DNA from: a virus
Virus record (IMG/VR): IMGVR_UViG_3300025072_000059
Span: 1 to 22,567 of that record
Length of the DNA: 22,567 bases
Reading direction: 5' to 3' (one strand)
Shown one piece after another: positions 1-5,529 of this stretch (positions are counted from its first letter, which is position 1; every line of letters begins with the position of its first letter). The notes under the pieces were generated by a model that was given only the letters and a program-made list of their open reading frames with translations, had not been told where the DNA came from and ran no database searches. Made by a program: the position numbers and the translations under genes.

Positions 1-117
1 ATATTGTATCACGCACCTAACACCATCTAATTTTGGTTGTATATATACTGGTTTAGTATAATCTATTGGTTTTTTGCTAGCAGCATAGGCTAGCATTGGT
101 TTTTTTCTTAATGCCAT
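1..117 (-). CDS. ATP-dependent DNA ligase, N-terminal fragment (runs off left edge)
   Basis: The 39 visible residues begin MALRKKPMLAYAAS and reach the sequence YIQPKLDGVRCVI. KLDGVR matches motif I (KxDGxR) of the nucleotidyltransferase superfamily, and Lys29 would be the adenylated lysine of an ATP-dependent DNA ligase. Phage ligases commonly start with a short PMLA-type lead about 20-30 residues before this motif, which fits here. The enzyme would seal nicks during phage DNA replication or repair in the cytoplasm. It is the most downstream gene of the leftward module in this window, 6 nt after the preceding gene. Motifs III-VI lie outside the window, so an RNA ligase or capping-type enzyme cannot be formally excluded. 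Confidence 0.8.
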   Translation of the reverse strand, partial: MALRKKPMLAYAASKKPIDYTKPVYIQPKLDGVRCVIQY

Positions 118-123
118 TTTTTT

Positions 124-429
124 TCATATTTTATTTAATTTATATTCAATTCTTTTTATTTTCTGTGAAATAATAGCTGCTTTTTCGTAACCTTCAACTG
201 TATCTTTCCCTTCGTATATCATTAGAATAGTTTGTAATCTAGCTAATTCGCCTAATAACATTTCTTCTTCAGTTATTTCATGTTCGCTATCATGCATTAT
301 TATTTCTTTTAAAATCTCATGATCAGGTCCTTCAAATTCCATTGGATTATTTATTTTAGTAAGTGTTAATATCAGCTTAGTAACTATTACATCCGCTAAT
401 TTGTCCATCTCTTTTTTTGTCATAATCAT
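124..429 (-). CDS. Hypothetical acidic helical protein, first gene after promoter element 1
   Basis: This 101-residue protein is rich in Glu, Lys, Ile and Leu and looks mostly helical. I recognise no family. It begins MIMTKKEMDK, so the start may be at 429 or two codons later at 423. The promoter-like element at 436-470 predicts a transcript start at 444, only about 15 nt upstream of the 429 codon, which makes this the first gene of a new leftward transcript leading into the DNA ligase. It has no signal peptide or membrane segment. Confidence 0.7.
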   Translation of the reverse strand: MIMTKKEMDKLADVIVTKLILTLTKINNPMEFEGPDHEILKEIIMHDSEHEITEEEMLLGELARLQTILMIYEGKDTVEGYEKAAIISQKIKRIEYKLNKI

Positions 430-435
430 ATTTGT

Positions 436-470
436 TATATTATCTTTTACTTATCGTATTTAGTTTGTAA
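436..470 (-). promoter_or_regulatory. Leftward promoter element 1 (T7-like register)
   Basis: On the minus strand this reads TTACAAACTAAATACGA, 8 bases, then AGATAATATA. It is one of seven copies with identical spacing. By analogy with T7 promoters (AATACGA at -16 to -10, A at -1, G at +1) transcription would start at 444. The element overlaps the last codons of the upstream lipoprotein gene (447-629), so the promoter is embedded in coding sequence. Confidence 0.65.
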
Positions 471-629
471 AGCTATTGCGTGAGGATAAGGATTTAATTT
501 TACTTTATCCAAGAATAAAGGACTAAATTTTGTATATTGTGGACATTCTTTACAAGATTTTGATCTCTTGTTAGTTATACATCCACTTAATACTAATGTA
601 ATTAGTAATAATTTAATTTTCGTTTTCAT
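447..629 (-). CDS. Small predicted lipoprotein
   Basis: This 60-residue protein has a classical lipoprotein signal: a basic start (MKTKIK), a hydrophobic stretch LLLITLVL, then the lipobox LSGC, with Cys17 as the predicted lipidated residue. The mature part is short (about 44 residues) with further cysteines (KSCKEC). It would be anchored in a host membrane. Small phage lipoproteins sometimes alter the surface or block superinfection, but nothing in the sequence proves that. Its last codons (LQTKYDK) are encoded by the promoter-like element at 436-470. Its start overlaps the end of the upstream gene by 17 nt. Confidence 0.75.
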   Translation of the reverse strand: MKTKIKLLLITLVLSGCITNKRSKSCKECPQYTKFSPLFLDKVKLNPYPHAIALQTKYDK

Positions 630-816
630 ATTCTTTTAATATTGCTTTGATATCTGGTTCGTAATCTGTTATTATGTATGCAAGTGCTAAAAAGTGTCTT
701 AAAGCTGCTGCTTCATATCTAGATAATTCTTTCGTATCTCCGTCTTCAATTGCATCTAAGCAATCTTGCATATCTCTTGTCGTATTTTCGAAACGACAGT
801 AACTCATATTTGGCAT
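613..816 (-). CDS. Conserved phage protein, MSYCRFENT family
   Basis: This 67-residue protein starts MPNMSYCRFENTTRDMQDC. That opening recurs in many phage genomes as a small protein of unknown function (recognised from memory). The remainder is helical, with a conserved-looking segment around LSRYEAAALRHF. There is no membrane segment. It lies 8 nt downstream of the 43-residue membrane peptide and overlaps the lipoprotein gene that follows. A biochemical role cannot be assigned. Confidence 0.75.
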   Translation of the reverse strand: MPNMSYCRFENTTRDMQDCLDAIEDGDTKELSRYEAAALRHFLALAYIITDYEPDIKAILKEYENEN

Positions 817-823
817 AATTTTT

Positions 824-955
824 TTATTTAAATAATCTAGTGATTATTATGATTTGTAATACTAAGACAGTAATACCAGTTAATGTTCTTATAAATTCCA
901 TTAAATGATTATATCTATCTAATTTTCTTTCTATTTTATATCTTATATTTTTCAT
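824..955 (-). CDS. Small single-span membrane protein
   Basis: This 43-residue reading frame starts MKNIRYKIERKLDRYNHLME. It then has a hydrophobic segment around residues 26-38 (TGITVLVLQIIII) and a short basic end (TRLFK). The layout suggests an inner-membrane protein with a charged amphipathic N-terminal helix. Its ATG lies 1-2 nt after the closing stem of the first structured RNA unit (957-1017), so that RNA could influence its translation. No family is recognised. Confidence 0.55.
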   Translation of the reverse strand: MKNIRYKIERKLDRYNHLMEFIRTLTGITVLVLQIIIITRLFK

Positions 956-956
956 A

Positions 957-1017
957 CCACGAAAAGCCCATACTGATCAAGTATGAGCTAACATTAAATT
1001 CAACGTTGGTTCCGTGG
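957..1017 (-). ncRNA. Structured RNA unit 1 of a tandem array (three-way junction)
   Basis: Read on the minus strand: a closing stem CCACG/CGTGG, an internal stem AACGTT/AATGTT, then a second stem AGCTCATAC/GTATGGGCT followed by TTTTCGTGG. The same plan occurs at 1060-1152 and 1207-1302. This copy has the shortest variable arm and abuts the start codon at 955. Strand is inferred from the surrounding genes. The structure would also form on the plus strand. Confidence 0.65.
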
Positions 1018-1059
1018 AGATGTTTTCCGCGGCTCTGGATCCGATCCTGTTATCATCTA

Positions 1060-1152
1060 CCACGAAAAGCCCGTACCATTTACGGTACGAGCTACATAGT
1101 CCTGATGATGGACTCAAAAGTCTGACATTCAGAGCAGTTGCTATGTTCGTGG
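1060..1152 (-). ncRNA. Structured RNA unit 2 of a tandem array (three-way junction)
   Basis: Same layout as unit 1: closing stem CCACGAA/TTCGTGG, then a long variable arm closed by CATAG/CTATG. That arm contains two hairpins, TCTGA/TCAGA and AGTCC/GGACT. The conserved arm AGCTCGTACC/GGTACGGGCT follows. In this arm the A-T pair seen in units 1 and 3 is replaced by G-C on both sides, a compensatory change that supports an RNA structure. Confidence 0.65.
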
Positions 1153-1206
1153 GCACGCTTGTTTGTTTTTGGATCAAGTTACAGTATCACACTCATACCC
1201 GCGCTA

Positions 1207-1302
1207 CCACGAAAAGCCCATACTGTCCCTCGAATGACTGGTCGTCGAGTTCTGTGTATGAGCTACCGAGTTGCGGTGAGCCGCTTTCGGTTGTCGTTCG
1301 TG
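1207..1302 (-). ncRNA. Structured RNA unit 3 of a tandem array (three-way junction)
   Basis: The closing stem is CACGAA/TTCGTG. The variable arm is CCGA/TCGG enclosing GCGG/CCGC. The conserved arm AGCTCATAC/GTATGGGCT carries an enlarged tip with an inner CTCGA/TCGAG hairpin. It is the most upstream unit in the leftward direction and clearly more GC-rich than its surroundings. No T7-like promoter element directly precedes it. Confidence 0.6.
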
Positions 1303-1355
1303 TAAATAAAGGGATAGAACTGGTTATTTTTTATACTATCTTTGGTCCAGACTCT

Positions 1356-1442
1356 TTATTCGTAATATTTATCTAATAGTTCTAATGCCACTTCGTGACT
1401 TATTCTATTTTCGTTATATAATTTCCATATCAATTTCTTCAT
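1356..1442 (-). CDS. Possible 28-residue small protein overlapping the upstream gene
   Basis: This short frame reads MKKLIWKLYNENRISHEVAL and ends LLDKYYE. It starts inside the 3' end of the 1414-1701 gene in another frame (29-nt overlap). The charged, helical composition looks like a real phage mini-protein rather than a random frame. There is no Shine-Dalgarno sequence and no family match. Confidence 0.4.
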   Translation of the reverse strand: MKKLIWKLYNENRISHEVALELLDKYYE

Positions 1443-1701
1443 AATATTTATCTTGTAATGCGTTAATAATTTGTCTACCATTTCTAGTGTGAAAGCCATA
1501 GCTATGGGTATGTAAATCAGCAATTGGTTTATTTGCTAATAATAATTCTAACAATTCAAGTTCAGTTGGAACTCTAGCTCCAAACATTTCTCGTTCTATT
1601 TCATAGCAATAATGTGTCACAGCTGCTGCTAATGCTTTACAATTATGCCTTGGTGTAAATCCAAGCTCTTTTATATATTTTTCTACTTCTTTTTCTTTCA
1701 T
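1414..1701 (-). CDS. Hypothetical protein (95 aa)
   Basis: Soluble protein starting MKEKEVEKYIKELGF, with a helical N-terminal half and a His-rich segment ADLHTHSYGFHTRNGR near residues 61-76. The HTH and H-x-R pattern could bind metal, but no known fold is recognised. It lies 3 nt after the upstream 87-residue gene, so the two are probably co-translated. Confidence 0.65.
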   Translation of the reverse strand: MKEKEVEKYIKELGFTPRHNCKALAAAVTHYCYEIEREMFGARVPTELELLELLLANKPIADLHTHSYGFHTRNGRQIINALQDKYYEEIDMEII

Positions 1702-1704
1702 AAT

Positions 1705-1968
1705 TTAATCTAATAATACCATATAGGCTTCTGGGTTATTTACTCTAAACCACATTAATGCTTTATCAAAATCTTTAATTTGTTTATCAGTAACTTGAAA
1801 TTGGCCAAAAACTATTTGACTACCAATTATAAAGTCATATAAACTTAATTCTAGTGCATTTAATTCGTAAGTTTCTCCACTGAATGGGTTTTTTACTTCT
1901 CCACCTTCGGAGTAGATCTGTCCTTCAAACCATTTAGGCATTTTCTGTTTCTTCGTTTTCGTACTCAT
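1705..1968 (-). CDS. Conserved phage protein, PKWFxGxxYxEGGxVxNPFSGE family
   Basis: This 87-residue protein carries MPKWFEGQIYSEGGEV and NPFSGETYELNALELSLYDF in its N-terminal half and ends ALMWFRVNNPEAYMVLLD. These blocks recur in unrelated aquatic phages as a small protein of unknown function (recognised from memory). It overlaps the acidic 151-residue gene by 35 nt. An alternative start at MPKWF (residue 10) would shorten the overlap and matches the usual family start. Confidence 0.75.
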   Translation of the reverse strand: MSTKTKKQKMPKWFEGQIYSEGGEVKNPFSGETYELNALELSLYDFIIGSQIVFGQFQVTDKQIKDFDKALMWFRVNNPEAYMVLLD

Positions 1969-2389
1969 ATTCTTCTTTTAATTCTTTTAATTCTTTTTTA
2001 GTTAAGATATGTTTAAAAGATGGATTATTACTATGATAATCTTCTTTAGTTATAATATCTTCTATAAATTCCACAAAACTTTCTTCTAATTGTTCTTCTA
2101 TACCAAGATCTTCATATAAATATTCATCTATATAAAGTAAGCATTCACCCTCGGTTAATACTTCAGTTATTAATTCTGGCAAATCGCTATCATAATAGTA
2201 TACATTTTCATTTAAACAAAGTTCATCTTCAGGATGCTTAAATGTATAAACTTCATATCCATCCGCTGTTCCTTCTAGTTCCACTGCCATATCAACTTCG
2301 CAATTATATGAGTAAGCTTCACTAGGGTTGTGAGTTATTTTTGAACCTACAAATTTTAGTAGTATTTCTATTTTTCTTTCTGTTTTCAT
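1934..2389 (-). CDS. Hypothetical acidic protein (151 aa)
   Basis: Strongly acidic protein, rich in Glu, Asp and Tyr. It has an N-terminal basic helix (MKTERKIEILLKFVG) and a C-terminal Lys/Glu helical tail (KKELKELKEEYEYENEETENA region). High negative charge is typical of DNA-mimic and host-takeover proteins, but no family is recognised and that role is only a possibility. It overlaps the upstream gene by 4 nt (ATGA), consistent with translational coupling. Confidence 0.65.
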   Translation of the reverse strand: MKTERKIEILLKFVGSKITHNPSEAYSYNCEVDMAVELEGTADGYEVYTFKHPEDELCLNENVYYYDSDLPELITEVLTEGECLLYIDEYLYEDLGIEEQLEESFVEFIEDIITKEDYHSNNPSFKHILTKKELKELKEEYEYENEETENA

Positions 2390-2592
2390 ATTAATTTGTA
2401 TTCTTTACAATATTTATAAGCTTCTTCGCTTAATTCGTCTTCGTTTATTTTATATTTTCCTTCAAATATGTCTCGCGCTTGTAATACAGCATAAGTCCAT
2501 CTTTGGAAGTGTGTTCCACAATTCTGTGTAGAACCGTAGTATTTGGCCATAATTCCTTGAGCTATGACATCTATTTTTATTATATTATTCAT
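2386..2592 (-). CDS. Hypothetical small protein (68 aa)
   Basis: Starts MNNIIKIDVIAQGIMAKYYG and contains CGTHFQRWTYAVLQARDIFEG, an amphipathic helical section, before an acidic end. No known family or membrane segment. Both ends overlap neighbouring genes by 4 nt, so it belongs to the same translationally coupled run. Confidence 0.6.
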   Translation of the reverse strand: MNNIIKIDVIAQGIMAKYYGSTQNCGTHFQRWTYAVLQARDIFEGKYKINEDELSEEAYKYCKEYKLI

Positions 2593-2804
2593 CTGTGTGT
2601 TTTACTATGTGATAGAGCTCTTTTAGTTGTGAACTCATCTATTTTATTTTGTACTCTTTCTATCATATATAGATAGTATTCTCTTGTGACAATTAATCTT
2701 TTACCTTTGTCCTCCATATTGTCATATTCCTGGTGCACTATTTTTGTAAAAACATCCATCATCTCGTCTAATACTATTCTGTCTTGTATATCAAATTTTC
2801 TCAT
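2589..2804 (-). CDS. Hypothetical small helical protein (71 aa)
   Basis: Charged helical protein starting MRKFDIQDRIVLDEMMDVF and ending in a basic stretch TTKRALSHSKTHR. The basic tail could contact nucleic acid, but no motif is recognised. It overlaps the following gene by 4 nt and lies 10 nt downstream of the preceding one. Confidence 0.6.
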   Translation of the reverse strand: MRKFDIQDRIVLDEMMDVFTKIVHQEYDNMEDKGKRLIVTREYYLYMIERVQNKIDEFTTKRALSHSKTHR

Positions 2805-2814
2805 TTTATTTTAT

Positions 2815-3048
2815 TTATTCGTTAAAAGCGAAACTACCTGTATACAATTCGTTAACATTACTAGGATATGTATCACTAAATAATGATACTTGATATATCT
2901 GTAAGATAGTCAATGCGTTATAATGCTCCTCTTCATGTAAAGACTTAAATATAATCTTCACTGAATGCTCAAAATCTCCGTAATTTTCTTGTAATTTCTT
3001 TTTAACCTCTGGTTTTAATTTTTTGTATAATGTTATTCTTGTTTTCAT
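2815..3048 (-). CDS. Hypothetical protein (77 aa)
   Basis: Starts MKTRITLYKKLKPEVKKKLQ, a basic helical N-terminus, followed by a mixed region ending TGSFAFNE. No family recognised. It follows the 3050-3331 gene with only 1 nt between stop and start. Confidence 0.6.
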   Translation of the reverse strand: MKTRITLYKKLKPEVKKKLQENYGDFEHSVKIIFKSLHEEEHYNALTILQIYQVSLFSDTYPSNVNELYTGSFAFNE

Positions 3049-3049
3049 T

Positions 3050-3331
3050 TTATAATATTTCTAATTTTGCTAGTAATTGATTTGTCTTCTTTGCAAGCAT
3101 TGCTCCTCCATGATTTTCTTTAATCATTGTTTGTAATATAGTTCTTACTTTCTCTTTTGTTAGCATAGATATTTCTTTATCTTGAGCATCATAAACTATT
3201 GTATACCAAGTAGTGCCTCCATAGGTATCGTATAAGTCTTGTAATTGAGATATGAAGCTTGCTACAATAGCAGATATTTCTAAATCTATTTTTTTCACAA
3301 GTGCTTTTTCTATTTGATTTGTAGTCTTCAT
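3050..3331 (-). CDS. Hypothetical protein (93 aa)
   Basis: Mostly helical protein beginning MKTTNQIEKALVKKIDLEIS, with a central TYGGTTWYTIVYDAQ segment and a helical C-terminus. No catalytic motif or membrane segment can be seen. Its start overlaps the stop of the upstream 55-residue gene by 4 nt. Confidence 0.6.
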   Translation of the reverse strand: MKTTNQIEKALVKKIDLEISAIVASFISQLQDLYDTYGGTTWYTIVYDAQDKEISMLTKEKVRTILQTMIKENHGGAMLAKKTNQLLAKLEIL

Positions 3332-3495
3332 TTCTTAACTCCTTTCTTTTTGGTTTTTAATTCGTTAATTTCGTTTTTCTTAATTCTAATTTGAGTTTGA
3401 CACTTCGACATACTCGATCTGTTTTTAGTCTCTTGATAGAATTGGTTCCAAGAGTACAGATTTTGTAACTCTTTGATTTTCTTTGCTATTTGCAT
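3328..3495 (-). CDS. Small basic, helical protein (55 aa)
   Basis: Frame starting MQIAKKIKELQNLYSWNQ and ending in a Lys-rich tail (ELKTKKKGVKK). The composition is strongly basic and helical, with coiled-coil-like heptads in the second half. It ends in an ATGA overlap with the next gene, which supports it as a real member of the operon. A nucleic-acid-binding role is possible but unproven. Confidence 0.55.
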   Translation of the reverse strand: MQIAKKIKELQNLYSWNQFYQETKNRSSMSKCQTQIRIKKNEINELKTKKKGVKK

Positions 3496-3541
3496 AGTTT
3501 ATATTTTATTTAATTATAGATTTGCCTCGTGTAAATCTTTG

Positions 3542-3613
3542 TAACTTGGAGAGGAATCGAACCTCTCAACTCGTCAGTTAGTTTGGACCTTTGGCTCCAA
3601 TCCATCTCAAGTT
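3542..3613 (-). tRNA. tRNA-like gene with degenerate anticodon arm
   Basis: The 72-nt element has a good acceptor stem, AACTTG paired with CAAGTT, plus an A-C mismatch at the seventh pair and A as discriminator base. Its T arm is canonical: AGAGG, loop TTCGATT, CCTCT. A short D-like arm TGG/CCA encloses ATTGGAG, which has the usual GG. The anticodon arm does not fold canonically. The possible stems (TTGGA/TCCAA and ACT/AGT) leave 8-nt loops, so I cannot assign an amino acid. It may be a decayed tRNA or a tRNA mimic. No CCA is encoded. Confidence 0.4.
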
Positions 3614-3650
3614 ATTGTTATATCAACTGTCTACATGACTACACATATAA

Positions 3651-3848
3651 CTAATTGTAAAAAGTAGTCCATAAATAATCATCTTTATCTATTTTTACTT
3701 TTTCAATCTTTTTATCTTCAAATTCTGCATATAACTTAGGTATACATATGTGTCCATCTGTCCATACCACTATATTTGGTATTTCATTATTCGCTGAATA
3801 ATACTCTGATCGGCATTCTGTACATATGTATTTTTTAATCTTTCTCAT
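3651..3848 (-). CDS. Hypothetical small protein with one CxxC pair
   Basis: This 65-residue protein begins MRKIKKYICTECRSEYYSA. CTEC could form half of a zinc ribbon, and the only later candidate ligands are His and Cys in DGHICIP, so a complete zinc finger is uncertain. No family recognised. It is the last gene before the tRNA-like element. Confidence 0.6.
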   Translation of the reverse strand: MRKIKKYICTECRSEYYSANNEIPNIVVWTDGHICIPKLYAEFEDKKIEKVKIDKDDYLWTTFYN

Positions 3849-3859
3849 TATTTTAAGTT

Positions 3860-4024
3860 TTAAAAGACGATATAAGTTAATCCTTTATAATTAAACCAAG
3901 AAGTATATTCATTTGGTATCTCACCTATAATAAAACCTTTTAGTATAATTCTTTTTTTACTACCATCTGATAGTTCTTCTGTTATTCTAAGTTTATTGTT
4001 ATCTAATTTTTTAATTGATTTCAT
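3860..4024 (-). CDS. Hypothetical 54-residue protein, first gene after promoter element 2
   Basis: Starts MKSIKKLDNNKLRITEELSD and ends FNYKGLTYIVF. It appears to be a small beta-rich protein (RIILKGFIIGEI). The promoter-like element at 4030-4064 predicts a transcript start at 4038, only 14 nt before this ATG, which supports the start. No family recognised. Confidence 0.6.
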   Translation of the reverse strand: MKSIKKLDNNKLRITEELSDGSKKRIILKGFIIGEIPNEYTSWFNYKGLTYIVF

Positions 4025-4029
4025 TTATA

Positions 4030-4064
4030 TATATTATCTATTAGTAATCGTATTTAGTTTGTAA
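4030..4064 (-). promoter_or_regulatory. Leftward promoter element 2 (T7-like register)
   Basis: Minus-strand reading: TTACAAACTAAATACGA, 8 bases, AGATAATATA. Predicted start is G at 4038 in the T7 register. The element overlaps the final codons of the upstream gene (stop at 4034) and leaves a 14-nt leader before the ATG at 4024. Confidence 0.65.
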
Positions 4065-4348
4065 ATTACATTCTTAATCTCATTGCATTTCTTATAATCT
4101 TCTATATTTTCAAAATAATCTAAACAAGTATTTAATATTTTTGGAAAGTCTTTAAATTTACTTTCCATTATCATTTCGTGTCTTTTATTTTTAAATTTAA
4201 TAACTACAAGAATAGCGGTTTTTTCTTCATTATCAATTGCTTTTTCGATACATTTATAAGTGTTATCGTAAATTAATTCATAATCTCTGTCATCAGCAAA
4301 GAAAAACTCTTGCATTTGTTCTATACTATTAAATTCTAATTTTAACAT
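4034..4348 (-). CDS. Hypothetical acidic protein (104 aa)
   Basis: Begins MLKLEFNSIEQMQEFFFADD and continues with charged helical and strand segments (KTAILVVIKFKNKRHEM). No known family. Its last eight codons (LNTITNR and stop) are encoded by promoter element 2, so C-terminus and promoter share sequence. It lies 10 nt downstream of the 108-residue gene. Confidence 0.6.
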   Translation of the reverse strand: MLKLEFNSIEQMQEFFFADDRDYELIYDNTYKCIEKAIDNEEKTAILVVIKFKNKRHEMIMESKFKDFPKILNTCLDYFENIEDYKKCNEIKNVIYKLNTITNR

Positions 4349-4358
4349 ATGATATATT

Positions 4359-4685
4359 TTAATTAAATTCTATATCCTCTACTCGCGTAAAATAGTGATA
4401 TCTTAAATCTTTTAAAGCATATTCAAATAATTCTGTAAATGCTTCATATATTTCAATTTCATAGTCTGGATATTCTCCAGGGTGTAAACCTACTTTTACC
4501 ATTTCTGTCCTAATTATATCTTCTAAATCTAATATCATATCTAGTTTTTCTGCTACTTCATCTTGCTTTAGAGTTATTTCAGCTTTTATAGCATCGTCTA
4601 GTTTTTTTACTAAATCTTCAGTTGGCTCTGGTGTCCAACCATACTCTTTAACTTGTCTTAATTCATTTAATGTCCTCTTTTTCAT
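4359..4685 (-). CDS. Conserved phage protein starting MKKRTLNELRQVKEYG
   Basis: The 108-residue protein starts MKKRTLNELRQVKEYGWTPE, an opening I recognise from small uncharacterised proteins of Bacteroidota and marine phages. The rest is acidic and helical (EVAEKLDMILDLEDIIRTEM), with HPGEYPDYE in the middle. No catalytic motif can be identified. It overlaps the basic 41-residue frame upstream by 23 nt. Confidence 0.65.
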   Translation of the reverse strand: MKKRTLNELRQVKEYGWTPEPTEDLVKKLDDAIKAEITLKQDEVAEKLDMILDLEDIIRTEMVKVGLHPGEYPDYEIEIYEAFTELFEYALKDLRYHYFTRVEDIEFN

Positions 4686-4788
4686 TTTTTCTATGTTTTA
4701 TTTTACGAGTATATTTCTTCTTATTCTTTTGAACAGAAGGTTTCATCGCTTCATATACTTCTTGTATAGTTACTTTAATCTTTTTCAT
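4663..4788 (-). CDS. Small basic protein (41 aa)
   Basis: Frame MKKIKVTIQEVYEAMKPSVQ followed by a highly basic tail with Lys/Arg runs. It overlaps both neighbours (23 nt downstream, 14 nt upstream). A near-copy of its first residues (MEKIKVTMKEI) lies at 4912-4947. A nucleic-acid-binding role is possible from charge alone. No family recognised. Confidence 0.5.
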   Translation of the reverse strand: MKKIKVTIQEVYEAMKPSVQKNKKKYTRKIKHRKNEKEDIK

Positions 4789-4906
4789 AATCTAATATTA
4801 ATTCTTTTACTTCACAAAAGAGCATATCATCTATTTCTTCTTGAGTGTAGTAATCTTTACATAATTCATATGCGTGTGCCCATGGACAGTATATTTTATC
4901 TTCCAT
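4775..4906 (-). CDS. Hypothetical acidic protein (43 aa)
   Basis: Reads MEDKIYCPWAHAYELCKDYY and then an acidic helical region ending LILDYEKD. It is preceded by the recurrent leader TAGAAATTATG, which supports translation. The two Cys and one His are too few and too scattered to claim a zinc site. Confidence 0.55.
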   Translation of the reverse strand: MEDKIYCPWAHAYELCKDYYTQEEIDDMLFCEVKELILDYEKD

Positions 4907-4911
4907 AATTT

Positions 4912-4947
4912 CTATATTTCTTTCATTGTCACTTTAATCTTTTCCAT
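4912..4947 (-). pseudogene. Truncated duplicate of the MKKIKVT gene start
   Basis: An 11-codon frame MEKIKVTMKEI ending in TAG, closely matching the first residues of the 4663-4788 protein (MKKIKVTIQEV). Nucleotides also match (ATGGAAAAGATTAAAGTGAC versus ATGAAAAAGATTAAAGTAAC). Its TAG belongs to the recurrent leader AAATAGAAATTATG-type context before the next gene. It is either a remnant of a tandem duplication or a coupled mini-ORF. Confidence 0.35.
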
Positions 4948-5027
4948 AATAATTCTATTATTGTATATAGTAATGTAAATGGAGTTAAAAGTATTCCAAA
5001 TATAATAGTTAAAATATTTACCAACAT
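4929..5027 (-). CDS. Small membrane peptide (32 aa)
   Basis: Reads MLVNILTIIFGILLTPFTLL then YTIIELLWKRLK. It is almost entirely hydrophobic with a basic C-terminal end, a single-span membrane peptide. It overlaps the end of the upstream gene (stop at 5018). It resembles small phage membrane toxins or lysis modulators only in a general way. Confidence 0.45.
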   Translation of the reverse strand: MLVNILTIIFGILLTPFTLLYTIIELLWKRLK

Positions 5028-5248
5028 TTAAATAGTTTTCTAATAGCACCACCTAAGTCTGCGTCGTTAGGGTATTTCTTTATTAAATATTCTAAAGAGT
5101 CTAAGTCTAATTTCTTTTCTTCTTGAATATAAAAATAATCTACCTTTTCGTTTATATTATGTTTCCTTGCTACTTCTCTAGCTGCGCAAATAGCTAATCC
5201 ACTACCCACAACTTCTTTTGTTCTTTCGTTTATTACTTTAAATTTCAT
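5018..5248 (-). CDS. Hypothetical protein (76 aa)
   Basis: I place the start at 5248 (MKFKVINERTKEVVGSGL), 4 nt after the stop of the upstream gene. The longer in-frame version from 5305 would overlap that gene by 53 nt. The protein has a beta-type N-terminus and ends KKYPNDADLGGAIRKLFKCW, where the NDxxLGxxIRKL pattern is familiar from phage proteins of unknown function. No enzyme motif. Confidence 0.6.
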   Translation of the reverse strand: MKFKVINERTKEVVGSGLAICAAREVARKHNINEKVDYFYIQEEKKLDLDSLEYLIKKYPNDADLGGAIRKLFKCW

Positions 5249-5252
5249 ATCT

Positions 5253-5519
5253 TTAACTAAATTTACATGTTTCATTTCCATATGGACTACCATATTTCTT
5301 ATCATAACATTGATTATTATTTACTTCCTCTATTATTTCTTCTAAAGTTTCTCGATAAATAGTTATTACTCCTGAACCTAGATAGTTTGATTTGTCACTT
5401 GGAATTAAAATATTCCCTACTCTATCAATAGAAATAGTTAAATACATACCATTTGCTTTAGTTTTTTCTATTATTTCTCGTCTTGTATATTTCATACCTT
5501 TATTATTACTTGTTTTCAC
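5253..5519 (-). CDS. Hypothetical protein (88 aa)
   Basis: Basic N-terminus (MKTSNNKGMKYTRREIIEKT) followed by beta-strand-like segments (MYLTISIDRVGNILIPSD) and an acidic helix. It may start at the internal MKYTRR (residue 9). No family recognised. It lies 10 nt downstream of the 50-residue membrane protein. Confidence 0.6.
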   Translation of the reverse strand: MKTSNNKGMKYTRREIIEKTKANGMYLTISIDRVGNILIPSDKSNYLGSGVITIYRETLEEIIEEVNNNQCYDKKYGSPYGNETCKFS

Positions 5520-5529
5520 CTATTAATTA

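Noticed and set aside
774-790. TCGTATT inside the MSYCRFENT gene as another promoter copy.
   Set aside because: The start box AGATAATATA is missing at the fixed distance, so this is coincidental coding sequence.
1100-1135. CTGATGA core resembling a hammerhead ribozyme.
   Set aside because: The downstream stem is not followed by GAAA and the sequence folds as simple hairpins within unit 2.
957-1302. CRISPR-like repeats.
   Set aside because: Three copies with irregular spacing, and the repeats form the stems of structured units. No cas genes and no equal-length spacers.
1014-1376. Plus-strand frame of 120 codons with repeated TTKSPY.
   Set aside because: The repeats come from the conserved hairpin sequence of the tandem RNA units. 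The strand is opposite to all neighbours and there is no proper start context.
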